A DNA stretch of 43,433 bases from CALCKU01 sp964607445 (GCA_964607445.1 CAZSKN010000022.1:1-43433), one strand, 5' to 3'. Positions 26,775 to 34,570 are shown, counted from the first letter of the stretch. The notes: generated from the letters alone by a model not told the origin. Program-made: numbers and translations.

Positions 26775-27188
26775 ATGTTACAGCCAAAACGAACAAAATT
26801 TCGTAAAGCCCATAAAGGCCGCATTAAAGGTGTGGCTAAGGGTGGAACGGCGCTGAATTTCGGATCCTATGGACTGAAATCCTTAGAGGCCGAGCGGGTT
26901 ACAGCGCGTCAAATCGAGGCAACACGTCGGGCGATCACCCGCCACATGAAACGCTCGGGGCGGGTGTGGATCAGAATTTTCCCGGATGTGCCTGTAACGA
27001 AAAAGCCAACCGAAGTCCGGATGGGTAAGGGTAAGGGGTCAGTTGAATTCTGGGCCTGTAAGGTCAAACCCGGCCGGATTATGTTTGAAATCGATGGTGT
27101 GTCAGAGGCTGTGGCGCGTGAAGCGCTACGCTTGGGGGCGGCCAAACTGCCTGTGAAGTGTAAAATTGTTACACGTCCGGGTGAATAG
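26775..27188 (+). CDS. rplP: 50S ribosomal protein L16
   Basis: A 137-residue protein of normal length. It begins MLQPKRTKFRKAHKGR and contains MGKGKGSVEFWACKVKPGRI (about residues 82-101) and the C-terminal EALRLGAAKLPVK. L16 is a late assembly protein near the A site. It follows rpsC by 16 bases and precedes rpmC by 14. Confidence 0.96.
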   Translation: MLQPKRTKFRKAHKGRIKGVAKGGTALNFGSYGLKSLEAERVTARQIEATRRAITRHMKRSGRVWIRIFPDVPVTKKPTEVRMGKGKGSVEFWACKVKPGRIMFEIDGVSEAVAREALRLGAAKLPVKCKIVTRPGE

Positions 27189-27202
27189 GGAGCTTGAATA
27201 GG

Positions 27203-27400
27203 ATGAAAGCGACGGATGTAAGAGCTATGACAGCCGACCAACTTTCAGAAGAGTTGTTGAAGCTGAAAAAAGAGCAATTTAATTTACGCTTCCAGCGGGC
27301 CACAGGCCAGTTAGAGAAGACTGCACGCGTGCGCGAAGTTCGCCGCGATATTGCGCGTATTAAAACGATTATGGCGGAAGCCAAAAAGGCGAAGGTTTAG
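27203..27400 (+). CDS. rpmC: 50S ribosomal protein L29
   Basis: A 65-residue, all-helical protein of family length. It has MKATDVRAMTADQLSEELLK at the N-terminus and KKEQFNLRFQRATGQLEKT in the centre, the L29 signature. L29 lies at the exit tunnel next to L23. The ATG at 27203 gives the standard N-terminus and has GGGAG at 27188-27192; a TTG three codons upstream is not needed. Confidence 0.94.
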   Translation: MKATDVRAMTADQLSEELLKLKKEQFNLRFQRATGQLEKTARVREVRRDIARIKTIMAEAKKAKV

Positions 27401-27409
27401 GAGCGCGTT

Positions 27410-27640
27410 ATGCCAAGACGTATATTGCAAGGAACCGTCGTAAGTGACAAAGGTGAGAAGACAGTAGTGGTCAGCGTGGAGCGGGCCTATCTACACCCTC
27501 TTTTCAAGAAAACAATTCGGCGCTCCAAGCGCTATCATGCGCATGACGAAAGTAATGCGATTAAGGTTGGTGAAAATGTTCGCATTCGCGAATGTCCGCC
27601 AAAAAGTAAACTCAAACGGTGGGAAGTCTTTGCCGGTTAG
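27410..27640 (+). CDS. rpsQ: 30S ribosomal protein S17
   Basis: A 76-residue protein of normal length. It has the core PRRILQGTVVSDKGEKTVVV (residues 2-21), RSKRYHAHDESN (about 38-49) and the signature GENVRIRECPPKSKLKRWEV. S17 binds 16S rRNA early, in the 5' domain. It starts 9 bases after rpmC. Confidence 0.95.
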   Translation: MPRRILQGTVVSDKGEKTVVVSVERAYLHPLFKKTIRRSKRYHAHDESNAIKVGENVRIRECPPKSKLKRWEVFAG

Positions 27641-27673
27641 GCAGGCTGAACAGTTTTTTAAAGGAGACGTCGC

Positions 27674-28042
27674 ATGATACAAATGCAGACAAATCTAGAT
27701 GTCGCCGATAATTCCGGTGCCCGCCGCGTTCAGTGCATTAAAGTGCTGGGCGGCTCGAAACGGCGTTATGCTCATGTTGGAGATACAATTGTTGTATCTA
27801 TCAAAGAGGCCATTCCGCGCGGACGTGTAAAAAAGGGTGAAGTGCGTAAAGCCGTTGTTGTACGGGTTCGCAAAGACATTCAACGCCGCGACGGCTCTGT
27901 CATTCGGTTTGACGGTAATGCTGCTGTGATTATTAATAATAATGGTGAGCCGCTTGGCACACGTATCTTTGGGCCTGTGCCGCGCGAACTTCGCGCCAAG
28001 AACCATATGAAGATCGTGTCTTTGGCTCCAGAGGTGCTTTAA
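27674..28042 (+). CDS. rplN: 50S ribosomal protein L14
   Basis: A 122-residue protein of exactly standard length. It begins MIQMQTNLDVADNSGARRV and contains the signature DGSVIRFDGNAAVIINNNGE (about residues 73-92). L14 is at the subunit interface and is the target of the silencing factor RsfS. rplX begins 1 base after the stop. Confidence 0.97.
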   Translation: MIQMQTNLDVADNSGARRVQCIKVLGGSKRRYAHVGDTIVVSIKEAIPRGRVKKGEVRKAVVVRVRKDIQRRDGSVIRFDGNAAVIINNNGEPLGTRIFGPVPRELRAKNHMKIVSLAPEVL

Positions 28043-28043
28043 A

Positions 28044-28364
28044 ATGGCCGCTAAGATTAAAAAAGGTGACTATGTCATTGTCATATCTGGCAAGGACAAA
28101 GGCAAAAAGGGTACGGTTCAAAAAGTGTTTCCGTCAGAAAACCGCATTGTGGTTGAAGGTGTCGGCCTTGTGAAACGACATACGCGTCCGAGTCAGGGTG
28201 ATCCTGAAGGGGGTATTAAGCAATTTGAGGCGCCTATCCATGTCTCTAATGTCGCCCATATCGACCCGAAGGACAATGTCCCGACTCGTGTAGGATTTAA
28301 GACGTTGAAAGACGGTAAAAAGGTCCGTGTGGCCAGAAAGTCCGGGGAGGTTATCGATGGCTAA
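28044..28364 (+). CDS. rplX: 50S ribosomal protein L24
   Basis: A 106-residue protein of normal length. The KOW motif is KKGDYVIVISGKDKGKKGTV (about residues 5-24), followed by VEGVGLVKRHTRPSQGDPEG. L24 helps start 50S assembly and lies near the tunnel exit. Its last codons overlap the rplE start by 8 bases. Confidence 0.96.
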   Translation: MAAKIKKGDYVIVISGKDKGKKGTVQKVFPSENRIVVEGVGLVKRHTRPSQGDPEGGIKQFEAPIHVSNVAHIDPKDNVPTRVGFKTLKDGKKVRVARKSGEVIDG

Positions 28365-28917
28365 ACCTTATGAGCCGCGGCTATCCGTGGAATATCGCGA
28401 AAACATTCGTGGAAAAATAAAAGAACAATTCGGGTATAAAAACGATATGCAAATACCGCGTATCGAAAAAGTTGTCTTGAATATGGGTCTGGGCGAAGGC
28501 GTTGCCGATAAGAAAAAAGTCGAGGCCGCTATTGCCGAATTGGAACTTATAGCCGGGCAAAAGCCGGTTAAAACCAAAGCTAAGAAATCTATCGCGGGTT
28601 TCAAATTACGTGATGGCATGGTGATTGGTGCGAAGGTGACTTTACGCCGCGATGTCATGTTTGAATTTGTTGACCGCCTTGTCAATATTGCTTTGCCGCG
28701 CGTGCGTGACTTTCGCGGGCTAAATGCGAAGAGTTTTGACGGGAATGGCAATTATGCCATGGGTCTAAAAGAACATATCGTGTTCCCTGAAATTGATTAT
28801 GACAAAGTCGATCAAGTTCGTGGCATGGATATTGTGGTGCAAACAAGCGCCAAAACTGATGAAGAAGCCAAAGCACTATTGGCTGAATTTGGGTTCCCGT
28901 TTCCGCATTCCAAATAG
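28357..28917 (+). CDS. rplE: 50S ribosomal protein L5
   Basis: A 186-residue protein of normal length. It has the signature QIPRIEKVVLNMGLGEGVAD (about residues 32-51) and the 5S-rRNA-binding region GLKEHIVFPEIDYDKV. L5 binds 5S rRNA together with L18. I chose the ATG at 28357, which gives MAKPYEPRL and overlaps rplX by 8 bases, with the site GGGGAGG at 28345-28351. The frame also opens 30 bases earlier within rplX, without homology. Confidence 0.95.
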   Translation: MAKPYEPRLSVEYRENIRGKIKEQFGYKNDMQIPRIEKVVLNMGLGEGVADKKKVEAAIAELELIAGQKPVKTKAKKSIAGFKLRDGMVIGAKVTLRRDVMFEFVDRLVNIALPRVRDFRGLNAKSFDGNGNYAMGLKEHIVFPEIDYDKVDQVRGMDIVVQTSAKTDEEAKALLAEFGFPFPHSK

Positions 28918-28957
28918 GATGGTGAAACGGCTCTCGAATTAACGCAATAGGCAAAGC

Positions 28958-28980
28958 AGTCCACGGATTTATCCCGGACT
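28958..28980 (+). other. Hairpin in the rplE-rpsN spacer
   Basis: AGTCC (28958-28962) pairs with GGACT (28976-28980), with GGA/TCC inside around TTTA. The spacer of 82 bases is the longest in this otherwise tight part of the spc operon. In E. coli, S8 controls the spc operon at a site near rplE-rplN. Whether this hairpin has a comparable role cannot be told from one sequence. Confidence 0.35.
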
Positions 28981-28999
28981 TGCACAGAGGAGAAAATGA

Positions 29000-29305
29000 A
29001 TGGCTAAAGTAAGTGCAACAGAACGCAATTTGAAGCGTCAGCGCCTTGTAGCAAAATATGCTGCAAAACGCGCCCTGCTCAAGGATATTGCGCGCAATAA
29101 AGATTTGCCGGTTGAAGAACGTTTCGCCGCGCAATTGAAATTGGCGGAACTGCCGCGTAATTCCGCGCCTAATCGTATCCGTAACCGGTGTCAGGTCACG
29201 GGACGTCCGCGCGGCTATTACCGTAAAATGAAAATGTCTCGTATCGCGCTTCGTGAACTTGGCAGCCAGGGTCTTGTCCCCGGTCTTGTGAAATCTAGCT
29301 GGTAG
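29000..29305 (+). CDS. rpsN: 30S ribosomal protein S14 (zinc-free type)
   Basis: A 101-residue protein, the long form of S14. The conserved block NRCQVTGRPRGYYRKMKMSR (about residues 62-81) has a single Cys instead of the paired CxxC motifs of zinc-binding S14, so it is the zinc-independent type. S14 is a late-binding 30S head protein. The start follows AGAGGAG. rpsH starts 10 bases downstream. Confidence 0.95.
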   Translation: MAKVSATERNLKRQRLVAKYAAKRALLKDIARNKDLPVEERFAAQLKLAELPRNSAPNRIRNRCQVTGRPRGYYRKMKMSRIALRELGSQGLVPGLVKSSW

Positions 29306-29315
29306 GAGAGAGCAC

Positions 29316-29711
29316 ATGTCTTTTAGTGATCCCCTCGGCGATATGCTTACACGTATTCGTAATGCGATTATGCGTAACAGATCACAGGTCGTTACACCGG
29401 CCTCTAACCTGCGTGGCCGCGTACTCGATGTGCTGGCCCAAGAAGGCTATATACGGGGCTATGCCGAAGTCCAGCATGAAGGCTTTAGAGCGTTTGAAAT
29501 CGAACTTAAATATTTCGAAGGCGAAGCGGTTATCCGCGAGATTAAACGTGTATCCAAGCCCGGACGTCGGGTATATTCCTCGGTGAAAAGCATTCCTCAA
29601 ATTCGTAATGGTCTTGGGATTTCGATCCTGTCGACACCTAAGGGTGTGATGAGTGACCACGCGGCGCGCGAACATAATGTTGGCGGTGAAATTTTGTGTC
29701 AGGTGTCTTAA
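29316..29711 (+). CDS. rpsH: 30S ribosomal protein S8
   Basis: A 131-residue protein of normal length. It begins MSFSDPLGDMLTRIRNAIMR and ends with the signature LSTPKGVMSDHAAREHNVGG (about residues 106-125). S8 binds the central domain of 16S rRNA and in E. coli represses the spc operon. rplF starts one base after the stop. Confidence 0.96.
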   Translation: MSFSDPLGDMLTRIRNAIMRNRSQVVTPASNLRGRVLDVLAQEGYIRGYAEVQHEGFRAFEIELKYFEGEAVIREIKRVSKPGRRVYSSVKSIPQIRNGLGISILSTPKGVMSDHAAREHNVGGEILCQVS

Positions 29712-29712
29712 T

Positions 29713-30246
29713 ATGTCACGTATCGGAAAACAACCTATTACCATTCCGTCAGGCGTTACGCTGACGCAAAATGGTCAAGCCGTGACCGTTAAAGGCTCTA
29801 AAGGTGAGTTAAGCTTCACCTTGCCAGATACGGTTTCGGGCGTGCTTGAAGGGGATAGTTTTACCGTCACCCCGCATAAAGAAGACAAGCTTGGCAAATC
29901 CATGTGGGGCATGTCGCGCACCATGGTTGCTAATCTTATCGAAGGTGTGACAAACGGCTATAAGAAAGAGCTTGAATTACGCGGTGTTGGCTACCGGGCC
30001 GCGATGAAGGGCTCCACGCTATCAATGCAACTTGGCTATTCGCATGATGTTGAATATGAAGCGCCGGACGGCATCACCATTAAAGTGGGTAAGCCGACTG
30101 AAATCGAAATTTCAGGACTGGATAAACAAAAAGTCGGTCAAGTGGCCGCCGAAATCCGGTCTTTCCGTAAGCCAGAGCCTTATAAAGGCAAGGGCGTGCG
30201 TTATGTTGGTGAATATGTCCGCAGTAAAGAAGGTAAGAAGAAGTAA
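29713..30246 (+). CDS. rplF: 50S ribosomal protein L6
   Basis: A 177-residue protein of standard length. It begins MSRIGKQPITIPSGV and ends with the signature PEPYKGKGVRYVGEYVRSKE (about residues 154-173). Its two related domains bind 23S rRNA near the factor-binding site. I chose the ATG at 29713, which gives the standard N-terminus one base after rpsH; upstream in-frame codons lie within rpsH. Confidence 0.96.
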   Translation: MSRIGKQPITIPSGVTLTQNGQAVTVKGSKGELSFTLPDTVSGVLEGDSFTVTPHKEDKLGKSMWGMSRTMVANLIEGVTNGYKKELELRGVGYRAAMKGSTLSMQLGYSHDVEYEAPDGITIKVGKPTEIEISGLDKQKVGQVAAEIRSFRKPEPYKGKGVRYVGEYVRSKEGKKK

Positions 30247-30248
30247 TC

Positions 30249-30599
30249 ATGAAAACGGCTCGTCAAAATTTACAACGTCGCGCGCAACGCGTCCGTCGTC
30301 GTCTGAAAAAACACGCCAATGGTCGCCCGCGCTTATCTGTATATCGCAGCTCCAAAAACATTTCCGTCCAGATCATTGATGATGCGTCTGGCGTGACATT
30401 GGCCGCGGCATCGACATTGGAAGATAAAAAAAGCAAAGGCTCTGATATTGCGGCAGCACAGCGTATCGGGAAGCTGATTGCCGAACGTGCTAGCAAAGCT
30501 AAAGTGGGTGATGTGGTCTTTGATCGCGGCGCTTATTTATATCATGGCCGGGTGAAAGCCTTAGCCGATGCGGCCCGTGAGGCCGGACTGAAGTTTTAG
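30249..30599 (+). CDS. rplR: 50S ribosomal protein L18
   Basis: A 116-residue protein of family length. It has RRAQRVRRRLKKHANGRPRL near the N-terminus, RSSKNISVQIIDD (about residues 34-46) and the C-terminal DRGAYLYHGRVKALADAARE. L18 binds 5S rRNA together with L5. It starts 2 bases after rplF, and rpsE follows 8 bases later with the site TAGGAGG. Confidence 0.96.
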   Translation: MKTARQNLQRRAQRVRRRLKKHANGRPRLSVYRSSKNISVQIIDDASGVTLAAASTLEDKKSKGSDIAAAQRIGKLIAERASKAKVGDVVFDRGAYLYHGRVKALADAAREAGLKF

Positions 30600-30607
30600 G
30601 AGGTCTT

Positions 30608-31174
30608 ATGGCACGCCGTGAAGACAATAACCGTCGGGATCGCGAAGAAGACAATGAATTTGTCGATCGCTTGGTGCATATTAACCGCGTTGCGAAAACC
30701 GTAAAAGGTGGTCGCAATATGAGTTTTGCCGCCCTTGTCGTGGTCGGAGATGAAAAAGGCCGTGTAGGCTTTGGCAAGGGTAAAGCCCGCGAAGTGCCAG
30801 AAGCCATTCGCAAGGCCACAGAAGAAGCCAAGCGGACCATGATCCGCGTGCCTTTGCGTGAAGGTCGGACGTTACATCACGATCTTAAAGGACGGCATGG
30901 TGCTGGGAAGGTTATTCTACGTGCAGCCCCTCCGGGGACAGGCGTAATTGCCGGTGGTCCGATGCGCGCGGTCTTGGAATGCCTTGGTGTTCAGGATGTT
31001 GTGGCTAAATCTTTGGGCACGTCAAACCCATATAATATGGTGCGGGCCACATTTGATGGTCTAAAGCGTATGGAAAGCCCGCGCACGATTGCCTCCAAGC
31101 GAGGTAAGAAAGTGGGTGATCTGGTCGGACGTCGTAATGATGGTGCCGGTTCACCTGAAGCGATCGAAGCCTAA
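30608..31174 (+). CDS. rpsE: 30S ribosomal protein S5
   Basis: A 188-residue protein. After a charged N-terminus it has HINRVAKTVKGGRNMSFAAL (about residues 23-42), the S5 double-stranded RNA-binding domain, and GFGKGKAREVPEAIRKA. S5 helps maintain decoding fidelity and lines the mRNA entry channel with S3 and S4. rpmD starts 13 bases downstream. Confidence 0.96.
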   Translation: MARREDNNRRDREEDNEFVDRLVHINRVAKTVKGGRNMSFAALVVVGDEKGRVGFGKGKAREVPEAIRKATEEAKRTMIRVPLREGRTLHHDLKGRHGAGKVILRAAPPGTGVIAGGPMRAVLECLGVQDVVAKSLGTSNPYNMVRATFDGLKRMESPRTIASKRGKKVGDLVGRRNDGAGSPEAIEA

Positions 31175-31187
31175 TAGGAGAGAGATC

Positions 31188-31376
31188 ATGGCAAAAAAAG
31201 CTACATTAAAAGTACGCCAGACAGGATCTGCGATACGTCGCAAGCCTGATCAGCGCCAAACTTTGGTTGGACTCGGTCTTGGTAAAATCGGACGTGTTCG
31301 TGAATTGGAAGATACACCCTCTGTGCGCGGTATGATCCGTAAAGTCAGCCATATGGTAGAAATAGTCGAAGAGTAG
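31188..31376 (+). CDS. rpmD: 50S ribosomal protein L30
   Basis: A 62-residue protein of family length. It has LKVRQTGSAIRRKPDQRQTL (about residues 6-25), GLGLGKIGRVRELEDTPSVR and the C-terminal VSHMVEIVEE, the L30 pattern. The ATG at 31188 follows TAGGAGAGAG. A frame open from 31089 is a shadow of rpsE. rplO follows after 39 bases. Confidence 0.94.
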   Translation: MAKKATLKVRQTGSAIRRKPDQRQTLVGLGLGKIGRVRELEDTPSVRGMIRKVSHMVEIVEE

Positions 31377-31415
31377 TCCATCTCTTCGAGATGGAAACCT
31401 CCTTTGGAGAGCAAA

Positions 31416-32472
31416 ATGCGTTTAAACGAATTAAGTGATAATCCCGGTGCTACTAAACCCCGTCTTCGCGTGGGTCGCGGTATTGGTTCGGGAAAAGGTA
31501 AAACCGGTGGCCGGGGTGTCAAAGGTCAGAAATCCCGCTCTGGTGTAGCGATTAAAGGTTTTGAAGGCGGTCAAATGCCTATTCACATGCGCTTGCCAAA
31601 ACGGGGCTTTAACAAGCCCAATCGCAAACGCTGGGCCGAACTTTCAATCGCCAGTCTGAACCGCGCGATCGAGGCGGGTAAACTGGATGCAAAAACGGAT
31701 TATGATGCGGCAGCCCTCGTTCAAGCCGGTGTTTTGCGCCGCGCGCGTGATGGCGTCCGTCTTATTGGAACGGGTAAAGTGTCTAAAGCGGTTAAATTAA
31801 GCGTGTCCGGTGTTACACCCGCGGCCCAAAAGGCAGTCGAAGATGCCAAAGGTACGGTTACAATTGTCGATGATAGCGTGACCTATCGGGCCAAAGGTGT
31901 GAAAGCGGATAAAGCGGCCAAATCCGAGAAGGCTAAAACTAAGACGGCNNNNNNNNNNNNNNNNNNNNNNNNNNNNNNNNNNNNNNNNNNNNNNNNNNNN
32001 NNNNNNNNNNNNNNNNNNNNNNNNNNNNNNNNNNNNNNNNNNNNNNNNGGCTAAAACTAAGACGGCCAAATCCGAATCCGACGCGGCCCCAAAGGGTAAG
32101 GCTGAAGAAAAGCCTGCGACCAAAGCCAAGCCGGCTGCTAAAAAAGACACATCTGATGAAGGGTCTGAATATCTGACCGTCACGCGTAAATATGATGCGG
32201 AGGCGGATGCGGCGATTGTCACAAAAATTGAAAAATATCTCGGCGCATCTTTGAAGAACCGTGATGCGAAATATGTGGCCTGTTCGGATGAAACGGAACT
32301 CGATACTATTGTTAAGGGCTTCATGAAGAAGAAGCTTGAAATCGCCGACAAAGACCTTGCTATGGAAAAGGTGAAGGCCGTTTGTACGACAATGAAGCCT
32401 ACGCGTATGAAAAACCGGGTAACGTTTTACTATTTATTGGCGAAAAACGAAGGCAAGCTGTCTGAATTTTAG
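31416..32472 (+). CDS. rplO: 50S ribosomal protein L15 fused to a DUF2853-like C-terminal domain (assembly gap inside)
   Basis: Residues 1 to about 155 are a complete L15, with the start MRLNELSDNPGATKPRLRVG and GGRGVKGQKSRSG. The frame continues into a Lys/Ala/Thr/Ser linker (KSEKAKTKTA) and reaches 100 N. The sequence after the gap resumes with AKTKTAKSESDAAPKGKAEE, then a globular domain of about 100 residues (32164-32469) that I recognise as DUF2853: LKNRDAKYVACSDETELDTI and MKNRVTFYYLLAKNEGKL. Joining the flanks at their shared 18 bases keeps the frame and gives 312 residues; ordinary L15 has about 145-160. Two separate genes would be possible only if the gap hides a stop and a start. 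The tail's role is unknown. Confidence 0.85.
31931..32066 (+). repeat. 18-bp direct repeat flanking the gap within the rplO linker
   Basis: GGCTAAAACTAAGACGGC occurs at 31931-31948, directly before the gap, and again at 32049-32066, directly after it. It encodes part of the linker unit KSEKAKTKTA. The true sequence may have no gap at all or may carry further copies of this unit. Confidence 0.9.
31949..32048. other. Assembly gap (100 N)
   Basis: A run of exactly 100 N within the repetitive linker of rplO, typical of a scaffolder placeholder of unknown true length. As drawn it shifts the frame (100 is not a multiple of 3). The flanking reading frames agree if the true inserted length is a multiple of three, including minus 18 (simple overlap). 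Confidence 0.95.
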
Positions 32473-32479
32473 AGGCGGG

Positions 32480-32496
32480 CTTTAATTAAAGTTTTT
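32480..32496 (+). other. A/T palindrome with T-run after rplO
   Basis: CTTTAATTAAAG (32480-32491) is a perfect 12-base palindrome followed by five T. It is too weak in G+C and has too small a loop to be a confident terminator. It lies 8 bases after the rplO stop. The same 12 bases occur at 3120-3131 before rplL. Confidence 0.3.
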
Positions 32497-32540
32497 GGCG
32501 CTTATATAGGGTCAAACACTTTTAAACTAACGGGACTATT

Positions 32541-33899
32541 ATGGCCTCAGCGTCGGAACAATTAGCGTCGAATATGAGCCTTGGAGCGTTCTCCAAGGCC
32601 AAAGATCTTCAATCGCGCTTATTGTTCACCTTAATGGTGCTGATTGTCTATCGTATCGGGACCTTTGTTCCGGTCCCCGGTATGGATATGGCCGCATTTC
32701 AACAGGCCTTTGAAGCAGGCGGCGGCGGTCTTTTGACACGTTTGAATATGTTTGCAGGTGGTGCGGTTGAACGTATGGCGATTTTCGCCCTTAATGTGAT
32801 GCCTTATATTTCGGCCTCTATCATTATGACCCTGATGAAAGGCTCTATTCCGTCATTGATCCAATTGGATAAAGAAGGTGAACAGGGGCGAAAGCAAATC
32901 AACCAATATACGCGCTATCTCACCGTCTTTCTGGCGGCGTTTCAAGCTTACGGCATTGCCCGGGCGTTACAGGCCACTCCGGGCGCTGTAATTAACCCAG
33001 GGGCTTTCTTTGAGGCCAGTACTGTCATTACCCTTGTAGGCGGGACGATGTTCTTGATGTGGATTGGAGAGCAGGTTACGGCCCGTGGTGTCGGTAATGG
33101 TGTGTCTCTAATTATTTTTGCCGGAATTGTGGCGGAATTACCCAAAGCGATTTTCCAAGCCTTTAATCTCAACCGGACGGGTTCGGTCGGGGGCTTTTTG
33201 CTTATCGGATTAATCGTGCTCTTTATTGCCTTGTCTATTCTGATTGTCTTTGTCGAGCGCGCGCAGCGCAGATTGCTGGTACAATATCCCAAGCGGCAAA
33301 TGGCCGGCGGTAAGACATTTGGCGGCGAAAGCTCTTTCATGCCGCTTAAGCTGAATACGGCGGGGGTTATTCCGCCTATCTTCTCAAGCTCTTTACTCTT
33401 ATTACCAGCGACAGCCGGGCAGTTGATGGCAACCGGGGACGGGGCTGGGGCTGGCTTTGTCCGTAATATGCTGGCCTATATAGGCTATGGCTCGCCGCTC
33501 TATCTGACATTATATGGCCTGCTGACAGTGTTTTTCTGTTTCTTCTATGTGCCCTATGTTTTCAAACCCGATGATGTGGCCGATAATTTGCGTAAAAACG
33601 GTGGCTTTCTACCGGGTATTCGTCCGGGTGAACGCACGGCGCAATATCTGTCTTACGTGCTTTCGCGCCTTACGTTTATCGGCGCGATATATGTGGGCTT
33701 TGTATGTGTGCTTCCTGAATATATTATATCTCAGAACCAAGAAATACCGCCCTCTGTGGCGATGTTAATAGGCGGGATGAGCCTGTTGATTATTGTCTCC
33801 GTGACATTGGATACTGTGGCGCAAATTCAATCCCACCTGATCGCGCATCAATATGAGGGGCTGATTAAAAAGTCCCGCATGCGGCGTCGGAAGAAATAG
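32541..33899 (+). CDS. secY: Protein translocase subunit SecY
   Basis: A 452-residue membrane protein of normal length with about ten hydrophobic helices. It has YRIGTFVPVPGMD (about residues 35-47), the signature region LNVMPYISASIIMTLMKGSI (about 83-102), and the cytosolic loop VQYPKRQMAGGKTFGGESSF used for SecA and ribosome contacts. SecY is the protein-conducting pore of the inner membrane and works with SecE, encoded at the other end of this window. It is followed by adk after 11 bases. Confidence 0.97.
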   Translation: MASASEQLASNMSLGAFSKAKDLQSRLLFTLMVLIVYRIGTFVPVPGMDMAAFQQAFEAGGGGLLTRLNMFAGGAVERMAIFALNVMPYISASIIMTLMKGSIPSLIQLDKEGEQGRKQINQYTRYLTVFLAAFQAYGIARALQATPGAVINPGAFFEASTVITLVGGTMFLMWIGEQVTARGVGNGVSLIIFAGIVAELPKAIFQAFNLNRTGSVGGFLLIGLIVLFIALSILIVFVERAQRRLLVQYPKRQMAGGKTFGGESSFMPLKLNTAGVIPPIFSSSLLLLPATAGQLMATGDGAGAGFVRNMLAYIGYGSPLYLTLYGLLTVFFCFFYVPYVFKPDDVADNLRKNGGFLPGIRPGERTAQYLSYVLSRLTFIGAIYVGFVCVLPEYIISQNQEIPPSVAMLIGGMSLLIIVSVTLDTVAQIQSHLIAHQYEGLIKKSRMRRRKK

Positions 33900-33910
33900 G
33901 GCTGGGTGTT

Positions 33911-34534
33911 ATGAATATTGTTCTTTTCGGACCTCCGGCTGCGGGCAAGGGTACACAGGCTAAACGCCTGGTATCTGAACGCGAGCTTATACAACTATCG
34001 ACCGGAGATATGTTAAGAGCGGCGCGCGCCTCAGGAACAGAGCTGGGCAAGAAAGTCGCCGGTATTATGGATCGGGGTGATTTGGTCTCGGATGACATTG
34101 TCATCGCGCTGATTGAAGAAAAATTAGATCAGGCGCCTCATGCGGCCGGATTTATATTTGACGGATTTCCGCGTACCGTCGCGCAGGCGGAAGCCTTGGA
34201 TGCGACTTTGCAAAACCGGGGAATGAAGGTTGATAATGTGATTCGCTTATGTGTGGATGACGATGCCTTGATTGCCCGGATTACCAAACGGTTTAAAGAG
34301 GAAGGGCGTAAGGATGATAATCCGGAGAGCTTTAAAGTCCGTCTGGATAATTATAATGCGCAAACGGCACCTTTATTACCCTATTATTCGACTCAGGGTA
34401 AATTGACCGAAGTAGACGGCATGGCAGAGATAGAAACCGTTGCCACATCGATATCCGGTGTGTTGACGACAAATGGGCATGGCAAAACGGCAAAGAAACA
34501 ATCCTTTTGGAGCCGATTGTTTGGTAAGACATAG
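33911..34534 (+). CDS. adk: Adenylate kinase, short-LID type, with C-terminal extension
   Basis: A 207-residue kinase (ATP + AMP to 2 ADP). It has the P-loop GPPAAGKGTQ (residues 7-16), the AMP-site signature FIFDGFPRTVAQAEAL (about 79-94) and the C-terminal DDNPESFKVRLDNYNAQTAP. The LID between RITKRFKEEGRKDD and NPES is very short, so this is the short form without a zinc-binding LID. The last 20 or so residues (NGHGKTAKKQSFWSRLFGKT) are a basic extension beyond the usual end. It follows secY closely, the common bacterial order. Confidence 0.95.
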   Translation: MNIVLFGPPAAGKGTQAKRLVSERELIQLSTGDMLRAARASGTELGKKVAGIMDRGDLVSDDIVIALIEEKLDQAPHAAGFIFDGFPRTVAQAEALDATLQNRGMKVDNVIRLCVDDDALIARITKRFKEEGRKDDNPESFKVRLDNYNAQTAPLLPYYSTQGKLTEVDGMAEIETVATSISGVLTTNGHGKTAKKQSFWSRLFGKT

Positions 34535-34537
34535 ACA

Positions 34538-34570
34538 AACGTCATTCGGTCGCAAACGGCGCTTGACGTT
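34538..34570 (+). other. Inverted repeat overlapping the alpha operon -35 box
   Basis: AACGTCA (34538-34544) and TGACGTT (34564-34570) are perfect inverted repeats 19 bases apart. The right arm covers most of the -35 box TTGACG. It may be a hairpin after adk or an operator. It could also be chance. Confidence 0.3.

Noticed and set aside
32251..32472. A separate small gene for the DUF2853-like domain, starting at an internal Met
   Set aside because: The same frame is open all the way from the gap edge at 32050 and repeats the rplO linker, so it reads as the C-terminal part of one fused protein. It has no ribosome binding site of its own.
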